Source: Agrocybe praecox
Lineage: Eukaryota; Basidiomycota; Agaricomycetes; Agaricales; Agrocybaceae
Length of the DNA: 64,000 nt
Direction: 5' to 3'
Assembly: GCA_964017145.1 (NCBI GenBank)
Contig: OZ024851.1
Coordinates: forward strand, 1,488,001 to 1,552,000
Program-made: the position numbers and the translations under genes
Part shown: piece by piece, positions 1-12,323 of the stretch
Position numbering within the stretch: position 1 is the stretch's first letter
How the letters are laid out: every line of letters begins with the position of its first letter
The notes under the pieces: generated by a model
What the model was told of the DNA's origin: nothing
The model's database searches: none
What the model saw: only the letters and a program-made list of their open reading frames with translations

Positions 1-2741
1 TGATATGATGACGTTTTGCCACTGTCGAAGACTACCCTGGCCTTGTTCGTTGATGGCATGATCTGTGAAAGAAAGGAGTGTTATAAAGGACGCCTGGTCG
101 CAAAGATGGTTGATGTGATACGCACATGAATATAGGCACCATCAATTGCGAGGGTTCGTTCTTGGCGCGTTACAAGCATAGGCACTTTGCGATATATGGT
201 ATATTTCTGTATGGATCATGAATTAACATTTTTAAGTGAAAGCTAGATTGACGCGGTCTGACCTTGTAAGCCGCTGTGAAATCCATGGCAGAAGAAAATT
301 GTTGTTCTGGTGTCTCTGCCATCGTTTTGAAGATGGATGCTGCAAAGCAAAGCGTCAATTAAAAGTCAGGAAAAAGGTCGACCTGCACACCATTGGGATC
401 CGTTGTCTTCCCAACTCCTCTGCGGATCACAGCGTCCATCTGGGGTAGCATACTTCGTTTGACAAGGAGTAATTCGGTCTTTCCTTGCAAACTTGCTACA
501 GTTCTGTCCAGAGGGATAAGAATAGTGGGACCCTTGTCGTTCAGCAAAAGGGCATAATCATTCGGATTTGAAAGTTTGCGCTTGGCACAGACTTTCTCGA
601 GTGCTTCCTGCATATACATGCCAGCAGACCTAAAAGACCAAAATATCAGCTCATGCATGACCGAAATAAAGGTTCAAATCATACACTTCAATGGTCGTTG
701 AAATATGAACTGTATCCGCTGTATCCGCTACACGAATACGCAAGAAAATCTGAGGGCCATGGCTTTGCGAGGGGCCGATAGAAGTTGACAGCATCGACGT
801 AATAGTAGAGCCATAGGCGGCACTTCCAGGAGCCAAAGGTGCATTCGGTAAAACGAGTTTCTCTGGCTTTTTGGCGGCGGATGTTCTCGACGGGCGTCGC
901 TGGATTTTACTTTCCAATATTTGATTCTGTTGTACTAAGAAAGGAAGATAATATCAGCCATGTCGCGCAATTCTGTTAGAGTGAAAAAGAATAGTACTTT
1001 GCGTAGAAGTAGCTTCCAAGATGGCATATGCATCAGCATTGAACTTCGTGATCTTCCCCATGCGATCCGGCGCTATTGTGAGGAAGATAAGTTTCTAAAC
1101 GAAGACAACAAATATACGAAGCCGGACTAACGTGGAAAGTCATCATCGACTTCACCATCATCCTCCGCAATTCGCAGAATCCATCCAACAGCTGAAAGCT
1201 TCGTGGCCCATTTCGGGTCTTCTTCACCACTCAGACCTTCATCTAACTTCGGCAGCCAGCCCTCTTCCCAATAATTCCATAATGCAAACCCAATGACCTC
1301 CTCCACAGTTGCGTCACGCCTCACATTCAGGTCCATAGCTTTACCAGCTGGGCGCTTAGCATGCGGGCAATAGACTTGGACGTTCGTGGATGCTATTTCT
1401 CCCCTTCCTGAGATAGCTGCATACATCTCGGCAAAAGGATTTGAAGAACCTCCAGATGAGGCAAGCATTGCAGACAAGCTCGACTTGAGAGGTTTGAGGG
1501 GCGTAACTTTTTTGCGCGTAAACATGTTGTCAAAGCTTGGTTGTTGAGATGAAGGCGATGGTACGATGTGGTTAAAAGAGGCATTGGATGTGCTATCGCC
1601 TCTTGTCCTGGAGGATCCAGCAGCACCTTCAGATCGTTTCTGCCTGGGATAACGTCCTGCATGTTCAGATACAGGACTAAGTCGTGGTCGAGAACGGTTA
1701 TGCGTCTGCGAAGAGGATGTCAAGACAGATGAGCTGGGAATAGATGTCGTAACACCAGAAAATACTGAGTTCCCGTCAGAGACACTATCGGACGTAGCAC
1801 TGGTACGTGTGGCGGCGAAGACTCTGAAGGTTCTTTTAGATAAGGATGAAAGAACGATGATATAATCAGACTTACGGATCGAATTCATCACCCTCGTCCA
1901 TAGCATCAACTGCTTTAGCGTCAACGACCTCAAACTCATCAGAGGAGCCATCAGCAGTGGCAGGTGTTTCTTCTACCTCCTCTTCTGAGGACGTATCGAA
2001 ACTAAGATTGCGCGGGGGAGTTGGTCGTGTAGCAGCACCAGGACCTCGTCGGGCAGCCATTCGTACGCGACGTCTGGCTTCCATCTCTGCAGCACCTTTA
2101 AACTTGGGGATGAATTGCACTGCTTTGGCGACTGGTGCTTCCTCCGGAGGGGCTGTCGCTTGTTGTACCTGGACCTTTGGTTCTGGTGATCCATCTGTAT
2201 CTGAGTCCTCCACCTTTATCCAGCTCTCGCCGCCTGGCGCAGATCGCACGAGAGTTTTGGTCATTGGAGCAGTGGTACTTAATGCATCTTGCACAGGAGC
2301 ATTACCTGAAACGAAGTTCTTCATATCCAACTGACGAGGCGTCCCAGAAAGACGCTTTGAAGACGAATTCCTCTTTGCATTGACGCGCATCCCCAAACCT
2401 CCGCTGCGCCCACCCATGATGGTCTGTGTATGTTTCAATCGAGCGCTGGGAAGACCAAGGGGCCGTTCTTGTTCATCTTCGCTCAGGTTGGGACTGGTTG
2501 GCTGCAGAAGTTGTGGCCAACGTTCTGTATCTGCGAGGGAGGCAGCAAGGATATATGGATTTGACTGGTATGCCGGGTCTAAGGAAATAATACGTGGGCC
2601 GTACGGATCCTCAACATCTCGTAGATATGACAGACGAATACTGTGAATTAAGAAGCTAGAAGAAGTCATAGCGTGAGACTTGTTGTTTGAGTAGTGAAGA
2701 AAGAGGGAAATGCTCACTCTGTATCACTAATCAACGACATG
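1..2741 (-). CDS. AVO1: SIN1/AVO1 homologue, TORC2 subunit (3' end off the left edge)
   Basis: Scaffold and substrate-recruiting subunit of TOR complex 2 at the plasma membrane. The N-terminus fits the conserved SIN1 start (SLISDTDFLIHSIRLSYLRD). It needs a 23-nt first exon (2719-2741) joined over intron 2656-2718 to the exon ending at 1876. A Ser-rich middle follows, then the CRIM domain (about 1132-1500, acidic loop DDGEVDDDFPPPD), a Ras-binding-like domain (about 391-629, MYMQEALEKVCAKRKL) and a C-terminal PH domain (YKKYTIYRKVPMLV, then YIHIMPSTNKARV). Further introns read by eye: 1833-1875, 1073-1131, 935-997, 630-684, 340-390, 207-262 and 63-125. All are GT-AG and keep the frame. The PH domain runs off the window, so the stop is not visible. 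The gene is divergent from the oxidoreductase at 3005 with about 260 bp between starts. The family call rests on domain order and motifs; no lesion was seen. Confidence 0.9.
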
Positions 2742-3004
2742 GGTCATTGTCTTGTCACTGTAAGTACAGTAAATCTGAATGATGTCGGTAACCGAAAGGA
2801 ATAGGATTACTGTGAGAATATATACCCAAATGCGGAAGTCCTCTCAACAATCTGTCCAAGTGAAGATCTTGATTCTTGAACAGACCTTGAACATAAATAA
2901 CAGTATAACAGCCTTCAGATTTCTATGCAAGCTATATGATCCTGAAGATATCTCATGTCAAGCTCAAGGCCTTTCGTTCCCACTTCTGCTTGTGCTTTGA
3001 TAGT

Positions 3005-4430
3005 ATGAGTATGGTTTCTGAGAAATCATCCACTGACATTACTACTATTGTAATCATTGGAGGAGGCGTGGCTGGAGCAGAAGGTAAGCCAATCCTTTCT
3101 TGTAATATAAAACGCTCATCAAAGCTGTCCCAAAGTCGCCCGTGGTCTCTCTTCTAGGTTGAATCCAGAGAAACACCGACTCATTCTTGTTACATCCCGA
3201 CCTTATTACACCTTTCTTCCAGCTTCTTTACGGCTCCTGTCCAGCTCTAATGCGCCTTTCACTTCCGTTTTTATGTCTTTTGACCAGATCTTTGGAAATT
3301 TCCCTGGGGAATTGAAGATTGGAACAGTCACGTATATCGAAGAAACCAAGGACGCATATAACCCTAGAGGTGGATTTGTGGTCTTGGAATCCGGGGAAAA
3401 AATATTCTATGATGTGGTCGTGGTGTCGACTGGGTCGACCTGGTCAGGTCATCTTGCTTTCCCGAATGATGAGGCCGGCTGTAGGGAACATGTTAAAAGT
3501 TGGCAGGGTAAAATTCGAGACGCCCAAAACATAGTCATTGCTGGGGGAGGAGCTGTTGGAATAGGTTTTTATTTTCGTCCATTTATCATCATCAAACCTT
3601 CTCATTTTATTCAGAGATGTCGGGAGAGATCAAAGATGCATACCCAGTTGAGCCCTTTTTTCTCGTTATTCTGATGTTTAGTTGATCGATCATCTGCCCC
3701 TCCAGAATAAAAATATAACAATTGTCCAAGCAAACCGCTTGCTACTTGGCGACATATATCCCGACAAGTTTCGTCTCAACATCGAACATCGTCTCCGATG
3801 CCGAGGGGTGAACATTCTTTTTGATGATACCATTGAGGGAACCCCCAATCCGGTGGCGCCTCTTAAAACCACTAATGGAGTCCCGCTACCTTGTGATCTC
3901 CTCGTAAGCGCATATTTCCCCTAACTTTATTTTCGATATCTCTAATATGCATATAAAGATTCTGGCCCGCGGTGGACGACCCAACACGTCATTACTCAAA
4001 TACCTTCGCCCAGCTGTTCTGACAGACAGAGGCTTCGCCAAAGTAATGCCTACCCTTCAACTGGAATGCCACCCCAACATTTTTGCCCTCGGGGACATCA
4101 TCGATTGGCCCGAAGCCAAACAACTCACCAAAATCTCGCTAGGCCATAGCGCTGTAGTTGTAGCGAACGTGCTAAGCTACCTAGATGGCAAGGTCCTGAA
4201 GAAGGTTTACACTCAAAGCACAGAAATACTATCCATTAGCAATGGCAAAGTACGTATCCAAAATCTGTTTCCAATGGCATCCACTAACCATAGTCTCAAT
4301 ACCACAGACTGGTGGTGCATCATACTTGGGCCTTTTATGGGGTCTTACATTCGGCAATTACTTCACGAAGTTCTTCAAATCGGGAGACCTGATGGTTGCT
4401 CAAGCACGAAGAAGCATAGGCCTCAAATAG
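3005..4430 (+). CDS. AIF/AMID-type FAD-dependent NAD(P)H oxidoreductase
   Basis: Pyridine-nucleotide-disulphide oxidoreductase of the AIFM2/FSP1 (AMID) group, expected to pass electrons from NAD(P)H to quinone-type acceptors at a membrane. Six exons (3005-3083, 3136-3564, 3615-3646, 3706-3903, 3959-4249, 4308-4430) join into 383 codons, the usual family length. An N-terminal FAD dinucleotide-binding motif IIGGGVAGAE is followed by VTSRPYYTFLPASLR. A second Rossmann motif IAGGGAVGIE binds NAD(P)H. The late FAD motif is NIFALGDIIDW. The tail (GLLWGLTFGNYFTKFFKSG) is the semi-hydrophobic C-terminus seen in fungal members. Start: the ATG at 3005 lies just before the FAD motif; the Met at 3011 is an alternative. 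Apoptosis versus ferroptosis function cannot be decided from sequence. Confidence 0.9.
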
Positions 4431-6950
4431 TGTGACCAGACGGTGAAGCAAAATTAACGGTACGACCTACAGGATAATATCTTGCGGACAATGGACAAAC
4501 GGTTTTCTCTACATATCACCCTCTTTTATGTAACTTTGATGATTACGGCTATGCTTGGACGAGTCATGATTTTCCTTCAACTTCTGTCCTCAAAGTATAA
4601 AGACACTAGTTCAAACAGAAGCCATGCTGCATAGCTGTGTTTACTAAGTACATTCATATTGCGATAGTAATAAGGCTTTTCTATTCGAATCATTTCGATG
4701 AACTTCAAGTTGTAACCCTTGAGGGGGAACAGGTGAATGGATCATCCCCGAGATGAAGGTGGATCCGAGCCCAAGAAAAAAAGATAGAGAAAAGTGGTAT
4801 ACAGTTATAAAATACACACATAGCTCCCTAATTAGGATCAATGTACCTTACATGGATAGATGCGAAGACGGAAGAAATTAAGGGCAGTGTTCAAGCTCAG
4901 CGCTCAGCGCTCAAGATTGAGTCGTGGCTGGGTGGTTGGGCGGTGGTTGGGCCTGGGTGAAATTTCATTGGGTTGCGGGGATAGGGAGTACCATCACGAC
5001 GCTATACAAGGACCCAGTCTTATCATTCGCATTCACGATTCGTCGGGATCCGCGAGTCGCGCCCACCTCTCCTTCTATTCCCCCTGTTTTCCCACCGTTT
5101 AGCGACCCTCAGGCTACTACGTGCGCATCAAAAATGGAGACGTATTTGCAACGCCCAACTTTCTCGCGCGCTTTATTAAGCTGCGTGGGCGAAGTGTGGT
5201 CTCTCGACCTCCTTTCTTTCCCCTTGTTGTCGTTTCACATCACCTTCGCCATCATCACCAGCTCTGCTTCCCCTACTTTGTCTTCCGTAGAAACTTCAGG
5301 CTTACGTTGAACGTTGATGCGCGATATTCGTATATCAATCGCACTTCTTGGCGACTGCTGCTTATTCTTGCCTACCTCTCGTCAACTTCACCACTATCAT
5401 TACTAGAAGCACCAACATGAACCGTTTACTGGTCCTCGCTCCCTGCTCTCGGAGCTATACACATATTTTCTAAACCACTTCCGTTCCACGTCTTCGACTT
5501 TCCGCCTTCTTTCCAGACGTCATTTTCGCTCCGTCTCTTTGTTTCTTCCTCTTCTTTTCTTCGCATCTCTTTCCCTCTGAGTCCCACATCTATGTCCGTC
5601 TATCTCTCTGCAAGATATTTTCCTGAAGATTGTTGCCCTTAGACCTACACTCTTTAAGTAACTTGGTAGGCTCATGCATGATGAGCGCTTTAGTCCCAAG
5701 TGAAAGTTATAATCATAATTATTTTCTTAGTCGCCCCTCTTCTCCTCTCCTCCTCCATTTCTTTTATTTATCTTCTCCTCTACAGTTTATTCGTCATCTT
5801 CAAATCTCCGTCTTGACTTGAAACTCGCACTTATTATCTATGTACGCAGTACGACGCTCCTCATTCAACTTTGACTTTGACTTTCATACTGGTTCCCTAT
5901 CCTCTGTTCCCTGATGCCCAATTCCATTCGTGTTCTTGTTCTAACTTGTAGCTTTTACATTGTTCTTGGATATTAATTTGAGACAATATTCAACTTCGCC
6001 GTGTATCCTATTTCTTTCGAGTATATATATTAAGATTATATATATTTTACGCCTATATACAGATTTTACATCATGCGAGCCAAATTTCATTAGAGTTGAG
6101 ATGCAGTGTCTGGGGACTAGCTTGATGTCTAAGAATGTTAGCTGGGTGTGCTTATTGTCGAAGATTTTATCATATATACATGGGTCCGCACGACGAAATT
6201 AGATCCGCTCCTCCTGTTCCATCACAGACTTTCTGGCCCACTGGCTTGAAATCGCTCTAGGTAATTGCTCATCTCCTGGCGTACGAGAGCTACCGTTGCC
6301 GAGAGGGACATGGTCTGCATTTGGCTAAATTTGTGCGGCACCAACACGGCATCCTGTCTTCTTCATCCTTACCTTTGGGGTCCTGGAACCCTAGGTGACT
6401 CTAACATTGTCACCTTTCCCAATTCGCAGCCTGTTCACTCAAGAAAGACTTCAATATGTTTTATTTCGCTTTTTATTTGGACTATATATGTATTCGTTTA
6501 TTACTATACTATTAAGCAGATGCGCAAGTTCGTATGTACCTGTTTGTTTTCGCACTTCCATTGGTAAATCTTATTGTTCTTTTCACTCATTTTCTCTTTT
6601 TGATGACGTATTTTTATTGCTCTCGCCATATTCCATCCTTTGTCCTCCATCTCTCCATTTTACCTCACCAAATTTGGAACTATTTCCACCTATTATCATG
6701 CCTCAGTGTTATCTCTACCTTTCTTTATTTTTGGTGCCGGAGCGAAGCGAGGCGCATGCCTTGTGTTTTATAACATTATACATACAAATCAGGAGACAAG
6801 TATATTATTTATTTACTTGTAAAGTCAATGTAAGCACTCTTGGCCTACTCTTCGTGCTGAGTCTGTGTGTGTCCTATAAAGGAAGTCGATTGAACGCCAT
6901 CGAACTAAATATTTGACTGCTATAGATAACATTTATTTATTTTAGAAAAA
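4431..6950. other. Gene-free, pyrimidine-rich stretch
   Basis: About 2.5 kb with no ORF showing family motifs, codon-like composition or convincing splice structure. From about 5040 to 6700 the plus strand is strongly C+T rich, as in fungal promoters and long 5' UTRs, but no coding region follows on that strand. A short G-rich run with repeated TGGTTGGG-like units lies at about 4925-4960, next to GCTCAGC direct repeats at about 4897-4913. A short minus-strand reading frame at 6258-6400 looks mildly protein-like (VALVRQEMSNYLERF) but has no start context or partner exon. A long non-coding RNA or a decayed gene is possible. Confidence 0.5.
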
Positions 6951-8044
6951 CATTTGTCTGATCTGTACTGCTTACATCGCACTCCCTGAAAAATCGAAAC
7001 TATGTAGTACAAAGATCTTGCATGAAGGCGATACGCTGAAGCGTATTGTATGATATGGCCTTTAGAGCTTCCTTAAATTTAAATCTACTCAAATGTGTCA
7101 CAGTCAAGCCTGTCACGCGCACAAAGCGTGCAAAAACGCGTAATTTGGCCGTGATTTTAAATCACTGAGTTCTCGATATGTATCCCAGCGAGCGAGAAGT
7201 AAAGACGTAAATTGAGTTACTTCGTGATCAAGATAAGTTTAAATCGACTTAGTGACTCCGTACTAAGAAATACATGTACTACAGTCGTAATGAAATGCAC
7301 AGAACCTATCTCTCAAATATCAATGGATATAATTAAACAGCTAGATGAGGATACTAGGAGCACAAGTCTTTCGGCCTGCCACGACGTGCAAAATGCGTAG
7401 AGGTGGACAAGCGTGCATCGCGCGACGCGTGCGCGTGCTTCAGCATGCCTTAATTCAAATTTATACTGCGTATTCTCTGCCGACGAGATTGCATATAAAG
7501 TTACACGTCTACATTTTAATATATTCAGGACTGTAAATAAACAATGCAACACAAGAACTCGGGTCAAAAGGACCTAATCTGACTTAGTAAAGACGGTAAT
7601 GCATGCCCGTGCACGCTCATGCTATTTACAAGCTTGTATTGCACGCCTTGCACTCGCTATACACACCTCGCACGCTCGCACTTCGCTGGCGAGCGTGTAA
7701 ATGCGTGCACGCGTCAATGTACGTCCATTCACGCCACAGCGCGTCAAACTATATGGGCGTCTAGTGGGCAGAAGCAGTGTGGAATTTCCAACATGTTCCC
7801 CTCGGACCTCATTGGCACACAGTCGGAGTGTCTGCCTGATAGTAAACTTATTGTAAGCTAAATGTTAGTGTATTCTTAAAGTCATTTTGTGGTATTCACT
7901 ACGATAGCCGGAAAAGAAAACATGATATTAAATGGGAAAGATATAGGAAGCCACGCACCACGCCGAATGACATAGAAGGAGTCATGTCATGAACACATAA
8001 GTGGGTTCTTTGATTATAAAAAAAAACATATATTGAACATGAGT
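6951..8044. repeat. Non-coding stretch rich in GCGTGC/GCACGC motifs and short palindromes
   Basis: No gene seen. The hexamer GCGTGC or its complement recurs about a dozen times between 7110 and 7720. Short inverted repeats include ATACGC-TGAA-GCGTAT near 7030 and GTGATTT-T-AAATCAC near 7152. Stop density is high in all frames. The composition differs from the flanking genes and suggests decayed mobile DNA, but no terminal inverted repeats, LTRs or target-site duplication were found. Confidence 0.35.
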
Positions 8045-8695
8045 TTATGTGTAGTGAGTACTAGGGATACTGTATAGCCGGTAGAGAGCGCTTCGGATGG
8101 GAAATATGGTCGCAATTTCCTCTGCCAGAACCATGTCCTCTTCGCATTGTTGAACAAGTGATTCAGAAAACCCAGCTCGAGGAAGGAAGAAGATTATATA
8201 ACCGAGCAGCAGAAACAGTTCACAAGCTCGGGGCCCAGAGTTTAATGTCCATCGACCATTGTCAATGGTAAGTGTGTTCAACAGTTCATCTTCGTCACCC
8301 GACTCACCCTGAGTCAAATATTCAAGTTCGTATACACAATGTAAGGCTGCCTTTGCATAGGCTGAAGGACCTATAGGGTAGCTGGCTGATTGGTCTGGGT
8401 GCTGTAGAAAGCGCACAAAATGCCGCAAATGGTGAGCTTTTCCGTTTTCGGGCGTGAAGGATTCACAGAGATAAAGCCTATCATAGTTAAGGGTGTTCCC
8501 GAGGAAGGGAAGTTGTTCGCCGGAAATAATTGGTACATACATGTCACTCCCTAGGTGACATGCGACACATAAAAGCAGGATCACCTCGTCGTCCTCGTAA
8601 TAGTACGGCAGTTGATCCAAAAATACCTGTTCCGTATATTTTTGATGTTGTTTCTCTATAATGGCCCAGCGCTTATCCAAAGGGGCCTGCGCGGA
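8045..8695 (-). CDS. Hypothetical protein, 5' end unresolved
   Basis: An open minus-strand frame of about 210 codons begins directly after a good intron acceptor (GCGCAG at about 8696) with PLDKRWAIIEK. It runs through DDEVILLLCVACHLGSD and FLLLGYIIFFLP to a stop at 8045. Composition is protein-like and acidic, with two hydrophobic stretches that could be membrane-associated helices. There is no in-frame ATG near the beginning, so at least one upstream exon is expected. A second open minus frame at 8714-9007 contains a donor-like GGTGAGG, but its phase does not fit the acceptor, so no join is claimed. No family recognised. Its 5' side lies 3' of the convergently placed permease gene. Confidence 0.5.
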   Translation of the reverse strand, partial: SAQAPLDKRWAIIEKQHQKYTEQVFLDQLPYYYEDDEVILLLCVACHLGSDMYVPIISGEQLPFLGNTLNYDRLYLCESFTPENGKAHHLRHFVRFLQHPDQSASYPIGPSAYAKAALHCVYELEYLTQGESGDEDELLNTLTIDNGRWTLNSGPRACELFLLLGYIIFFLPRAGFSESLVQQCEEDMVLAEEIATIFPIRSALYRLYSIPSTHYT

Positions 8696-9016
8696 ATATT
8701 AAGGATGTTAACATCAAATGAAGATTTCTTCCTCACCATGCGTGCACAGAATGGAAGCCAGAAGCCTATAAGTTATACCACAAGTCTCGTTCAACATTCT
8801 ACTTTCACTGGTATGCTGATTACAGATTTTTACTTCCGTATGCCAGACCGTGGGAATTCCGGCTTGTTGTATTATAATTTCACTCTGTAGAGCGGAGTAT
8901 AGGGTAGAAAATAATTGTAGAGACATAATAATGGGAAACACTACGTTACTCGGTGGGAAATTAGTGCATATAGTGTTAAATTCATAGTGGGTCATCAGGG
9001 TAATCAATGTCCTGCA

Positions 9017-11399
9017 TTATTTATCTTTCCGTGACGCCACTTCGCCCTGCTCATCGTGTGTGGCGTCCCACTCTGCCAACTCAGAATTGGGCACTTTAAC
9101 CAGACGGGTAGCCTGAGCACCATCTGGAAGTTTCTCAAGTACCTGGCTAATTAAATAATTGCCCAATTTTGGAAGCCAAAGTATGAGGACGAAATATGCC
9201 AAAGCTGAGAAGGCAAGGCTGTATGCATAACTCGTTAACCATGTACTACTCACACCAGAAAAAAATAACTCACATTGCAATGCCAACTATACAATATGTT
9301 GCATAGAAGAAGCTAACGTCACCAGCGTAAATGCCACCCTCGGGCGGTACCCAGGGCAACACTAGAAGGTAGACATTGACGCAGAGGGTAAAAACAAGGA
9401 CGGCATTCCATGCCTTGAATTCCGAGGGGGGAGAACCAATCCCATTTCTGCGTTTACGTACAAAAAAAAAACCCAGGGCAGCCAAGAAACTGAACACATT
9501 TGCTGGATAGGATTGGAGATCGACGACTAACACGATGCGTCAATGAGCGAAGTATAAGATAGGCTAATCAAATGCTCACTGAAGTTGAATGCATCTCCGG
9601 CAGGAGGTGCGATGATAACAATCACAGTGAGAATCCATTTGAATAGGTATGGTCCAAGAGGCGTACTGAACGGCTGCGTAGATGCCCAGAAAGTTGGGTA
9701 TGGCAAAACTTCCTGTCTGGGGTTTGCGTGAATAATTAGCTTTAGATCTATTCGGAGACTTAGTAATAACTGACCCTCCGCATTCTCTGATGATTCTCGA
9801 AGAGCCAATGATAACAGCCAGAAGGTTACCGAAGCTACTGACGGCCACAAGTGCACTCATTGCGGTTACGGCTTTGCTGTTTCCGAAAACGGCTGTGAAG
9901 AATAAACTAGCAGTCAATTCTTTCGAGGTAGCAATGGCCTCTTTGGGAACTGTACGTTGATTGTTAGGTGAGAAACGGAAGATACTCAGAGGACTGAGTA
10001 CACCTACTAGCAGCGAAGTATGCAATATTGGCGAAGAAATATAAAACAAAAACAATAGTCAAGGATATTGGCGCATAGCGCTTCATGGTTTTCATAGGGT
10101 TCTGTTATGTTTTATCAATAGGGCGCTGCGGCTACATAGAAGTTGATAACAAATCTTGACTTCCTTTAGGACATTGAAGGAATTCTGTGTTGAATTAGTT
10201 TCTAGTTTGGTACCAAACATCAAATATGAACTTACCTCGAATCCAGCATAAGCAAAATTAACCTTAACGAGAGCAGTGGCGAGACCATATCCGTTCGATG
10301 TCGTTCCGGCAAAAGAATTTCTGAAGTTGGCGTGTGGATCTTGGACGCGAGTATGGCCACCAAGTACGACTAATCCTGTGATAGCAATGCTATCGTTTTG
10401 TCAGTCGGTATAACCAGCAATCAAGAAGTTTTATGGAGCTCACAATATGAGGGTTGTTACTTTGACAATGTCAATAGCGCTAGAAAGCCGAAGTGACCAT
10501 TTAGTGCTTAAGATGCAAACTGTGCATCGCAAGTCAGAATCGTCTGCCATTGTCACCATCCATATTAACAGACATAGTCACTTACCGATGACGATGATTG
10601 TGAATACGCCAACCGCTAGACCGCGAATATTCCAGGTTGTTGCTTCTGCACCGCCAGCAACCAAGAGATAACGAGCGAGAACTAGGGATATTATTATTAA
10701 TGCATAGACAACTTTATAAGTCGAATGGAAGCACACCAATTGCGTTGCTACTGCTGAATGAGAGGAAAACTGATTGGACTGCGAATGCGGTCGGGATAAG
10801 AAACTTTGGGCGAGGATATGCCTGGAAACGAAGAAATCAAGACAAAGCTTCAACGATCTCTTTGTATTAATGTTGCGAACCTTTTTCAAGTAAGCCACCT
10901 CTGCGCCTGAACGATGAGGAAAGTACGACGAGTATTCAAGATAAACTGATAGTGACGCTAAATCCAACACAGTCGATCAGGTGCTTTGCTCAAAAAAGTG
11001 AAATTAAAATACCTGCAGCGAATGGATACCCAATGACCCAGAAGATTAAACTGAGACCAATCGAGCCGACGCCTTTCAAGATGGAACCAGCTGCAATGGG
11101 CAATATTGATTGACATCTCCAAACTGCCCTTGAAATGACGTACGGGTAGTGAAAACCCCCGTGCCGATCATTTTGCTTATGTTCTGGTCATCGAAATAAG
11201 TCGAATTTGTCGCAACAAGCAGAGAAGTATGTACCAGAAAGATGACGCTGACCCAATCGACATGATAACCCAGAGGGCTTACTTTCTCCGTGGGAGCACC
11301 AGAGGTCACCGCAGCCTCCTCATAAGCAGGAAAAGTATCCTTCGACGAAGATTCTACCGTATATGCCGTCTTCTCCTTGTCAGACTCGTTAAATGCCAT
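9017..11399 (-). CDS. Mup1-like amino acid permease (APC superfamily)
   Basis: Plasma-membrane amino acid importer of the fungal methionine permease / L-type APC group. A hydrophilic N-tail (MAFNESDKEK) leads to KMIGTGVF, the TM1 glycine motif of APC transporters, then GSILKGVGSIGLSLIFWVIG. Later segments include FVLYFFANIAYF, an AVSSFGNLLAVIIGSSR stretch, WILTVIVIIAPPAGD and a C-terminal pair near YFVLILWLPKLGNYL. About twelve membrane segments fit across ten or so exons separated by 45-100 nt introns; the first intron is 11184-11234. The start at 11399 is the first ATG of the N-terminal exon; the stop is at 9017-9019. Substrate is inferred from family resemblance only; methionine and other neutral amino acids are the usual cargo. 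No frameshift or stop was seen. Confidence 0.85.
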
Positions 11400-12232
11400 C
11401 TCGGATTCAAAAGCCTGGTCGACCAACTGGGATTCTTTTTATTGCACAAATGGCCCTTTTATACGTGCACGGAACCATGTACGTACTTTCGCAGATTTAT
11501 CTAGCGGAGCGGATTGCGTCATATTCAGGAATAATGGTAAAAGCTCCTTCTTTGGTGCAATACATGGTCTGAATAGAATTCAGTAGCTCGGGCGCATATA
11601 CACCGTAGATTCATCAGTTCTTGGCTGAGGGGACTCTACACCGAAGCGGATACGATTGTATATGAACCTAAGTCCACTGCAGGTGTCCGGCTAGCGTTTT
11701 GACTGAATACATCAGAAGAAACCACGATGAAATGGTACCAAACGAACTTCATGATTCATTACACCTTCCACGCAGTGGGTTTCGTAGGACAGAAAATCGG
11801 GCGTTGCACATTCTGAACGACAAGCTTAGGCAGTCGAAATAATGACTTTAGGACAGCCGCCAACAGTAGTGAAAAAAGCCACAGTGAGTCTGTATGAGCC
11901 TATAATGACCCGTAGCTTTTTCGAGAAAGGCTGAGTGTTAGTCCAGTGACCCATTCCGTGGCAGATCGTTGAACAAAGTTGTCATATCATTACAGGGTCG
12001 CGGTTTATGACCAATTTTGGGGCGCCGAAAATTTAAGATAGTCCTATAATTCGTGATTTAGTCGTCAAATGATGATATCTTTTTCTGGAGACTGAGCTTG
12101 GACGAGGAAGAACAGGTAGCTGTAGGCCCCCCCACCGACACAGTGATTTCAATTGGAATTCAACCTCCGACTTTCGAATATATTTTGACTTTGTCCGCTG
12201 GATATATCCTGCCTGCAGAGTAATTTCTTATC
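11400..12232. other. Intergenic; nothing recognised
   Basis: About 830 bp between the permease start and the tRNA gene. It should contain the permease promoter. No ORF above chance, no repeat and no RNA structure could be supported. Confidence 0.5.
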
Positions 12233-12317
12233 GGGCACATGGTGTAGTTGGTTATCACGCTCGCTTAGCATGTATATGGTTTGCGAGAGGTGTTGGGTTC
12301 AATTCCCAATGCGTCCA
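12233..12317 (+). tRNA. tRNA-Ala (AGC) with an 11-nt intron
   Basis: The sequence folds as a nuclear tRNA. A GGGCACA/TGCGTCC acceptor has one mismatch and one G-T pair. The A-box region is TGGTGTAGTTGG. The anticodon stem CTCGC/GCGAG encloses TTAGCAT once 11 nt are removed. The T-arm is TTGGG-TTCAATT-CCCAA, whose loop supplies the B-box, and the discriminator base is A. The anticodon AGC reads Ala codons. The intron lies one base 3' of the anticodon, the canonical position for tRNA splicing endonuclease. CCA is not encoded, as expected for a eukaryote. Confidence 0.9.
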
Positions 12318-12323
12318 TTTTTT
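12318..12323 (+). terminator. RNA polymerase III oligo-T terminator
   Basis: A run of six T residues directly follows the tRNA discriminator base, the standard Pol III stop signal. Confidence 0.8.

Noticed and set aside
2135..2646. Plus-strand frames within the SIN1 gene
   Set aside because: Antisense to the conserved SIN1 N-terminal region and Ser-rich middle.
6258..6400. Short minus-strand frame with VALVRQEMSNYLERF
   Set aside because: Looks mildly protein-like but is preceded by a stop, lacks a usable acceptor (the candidate intron would be 19 nt) and has no neighbour exon.
7300..7760. Helitron or rolling-circle element in the GCGTGC-rich block
   Set aside because: No CTRR end with a preceding hairpin and no Rep/helicase coding remnant could be identified.
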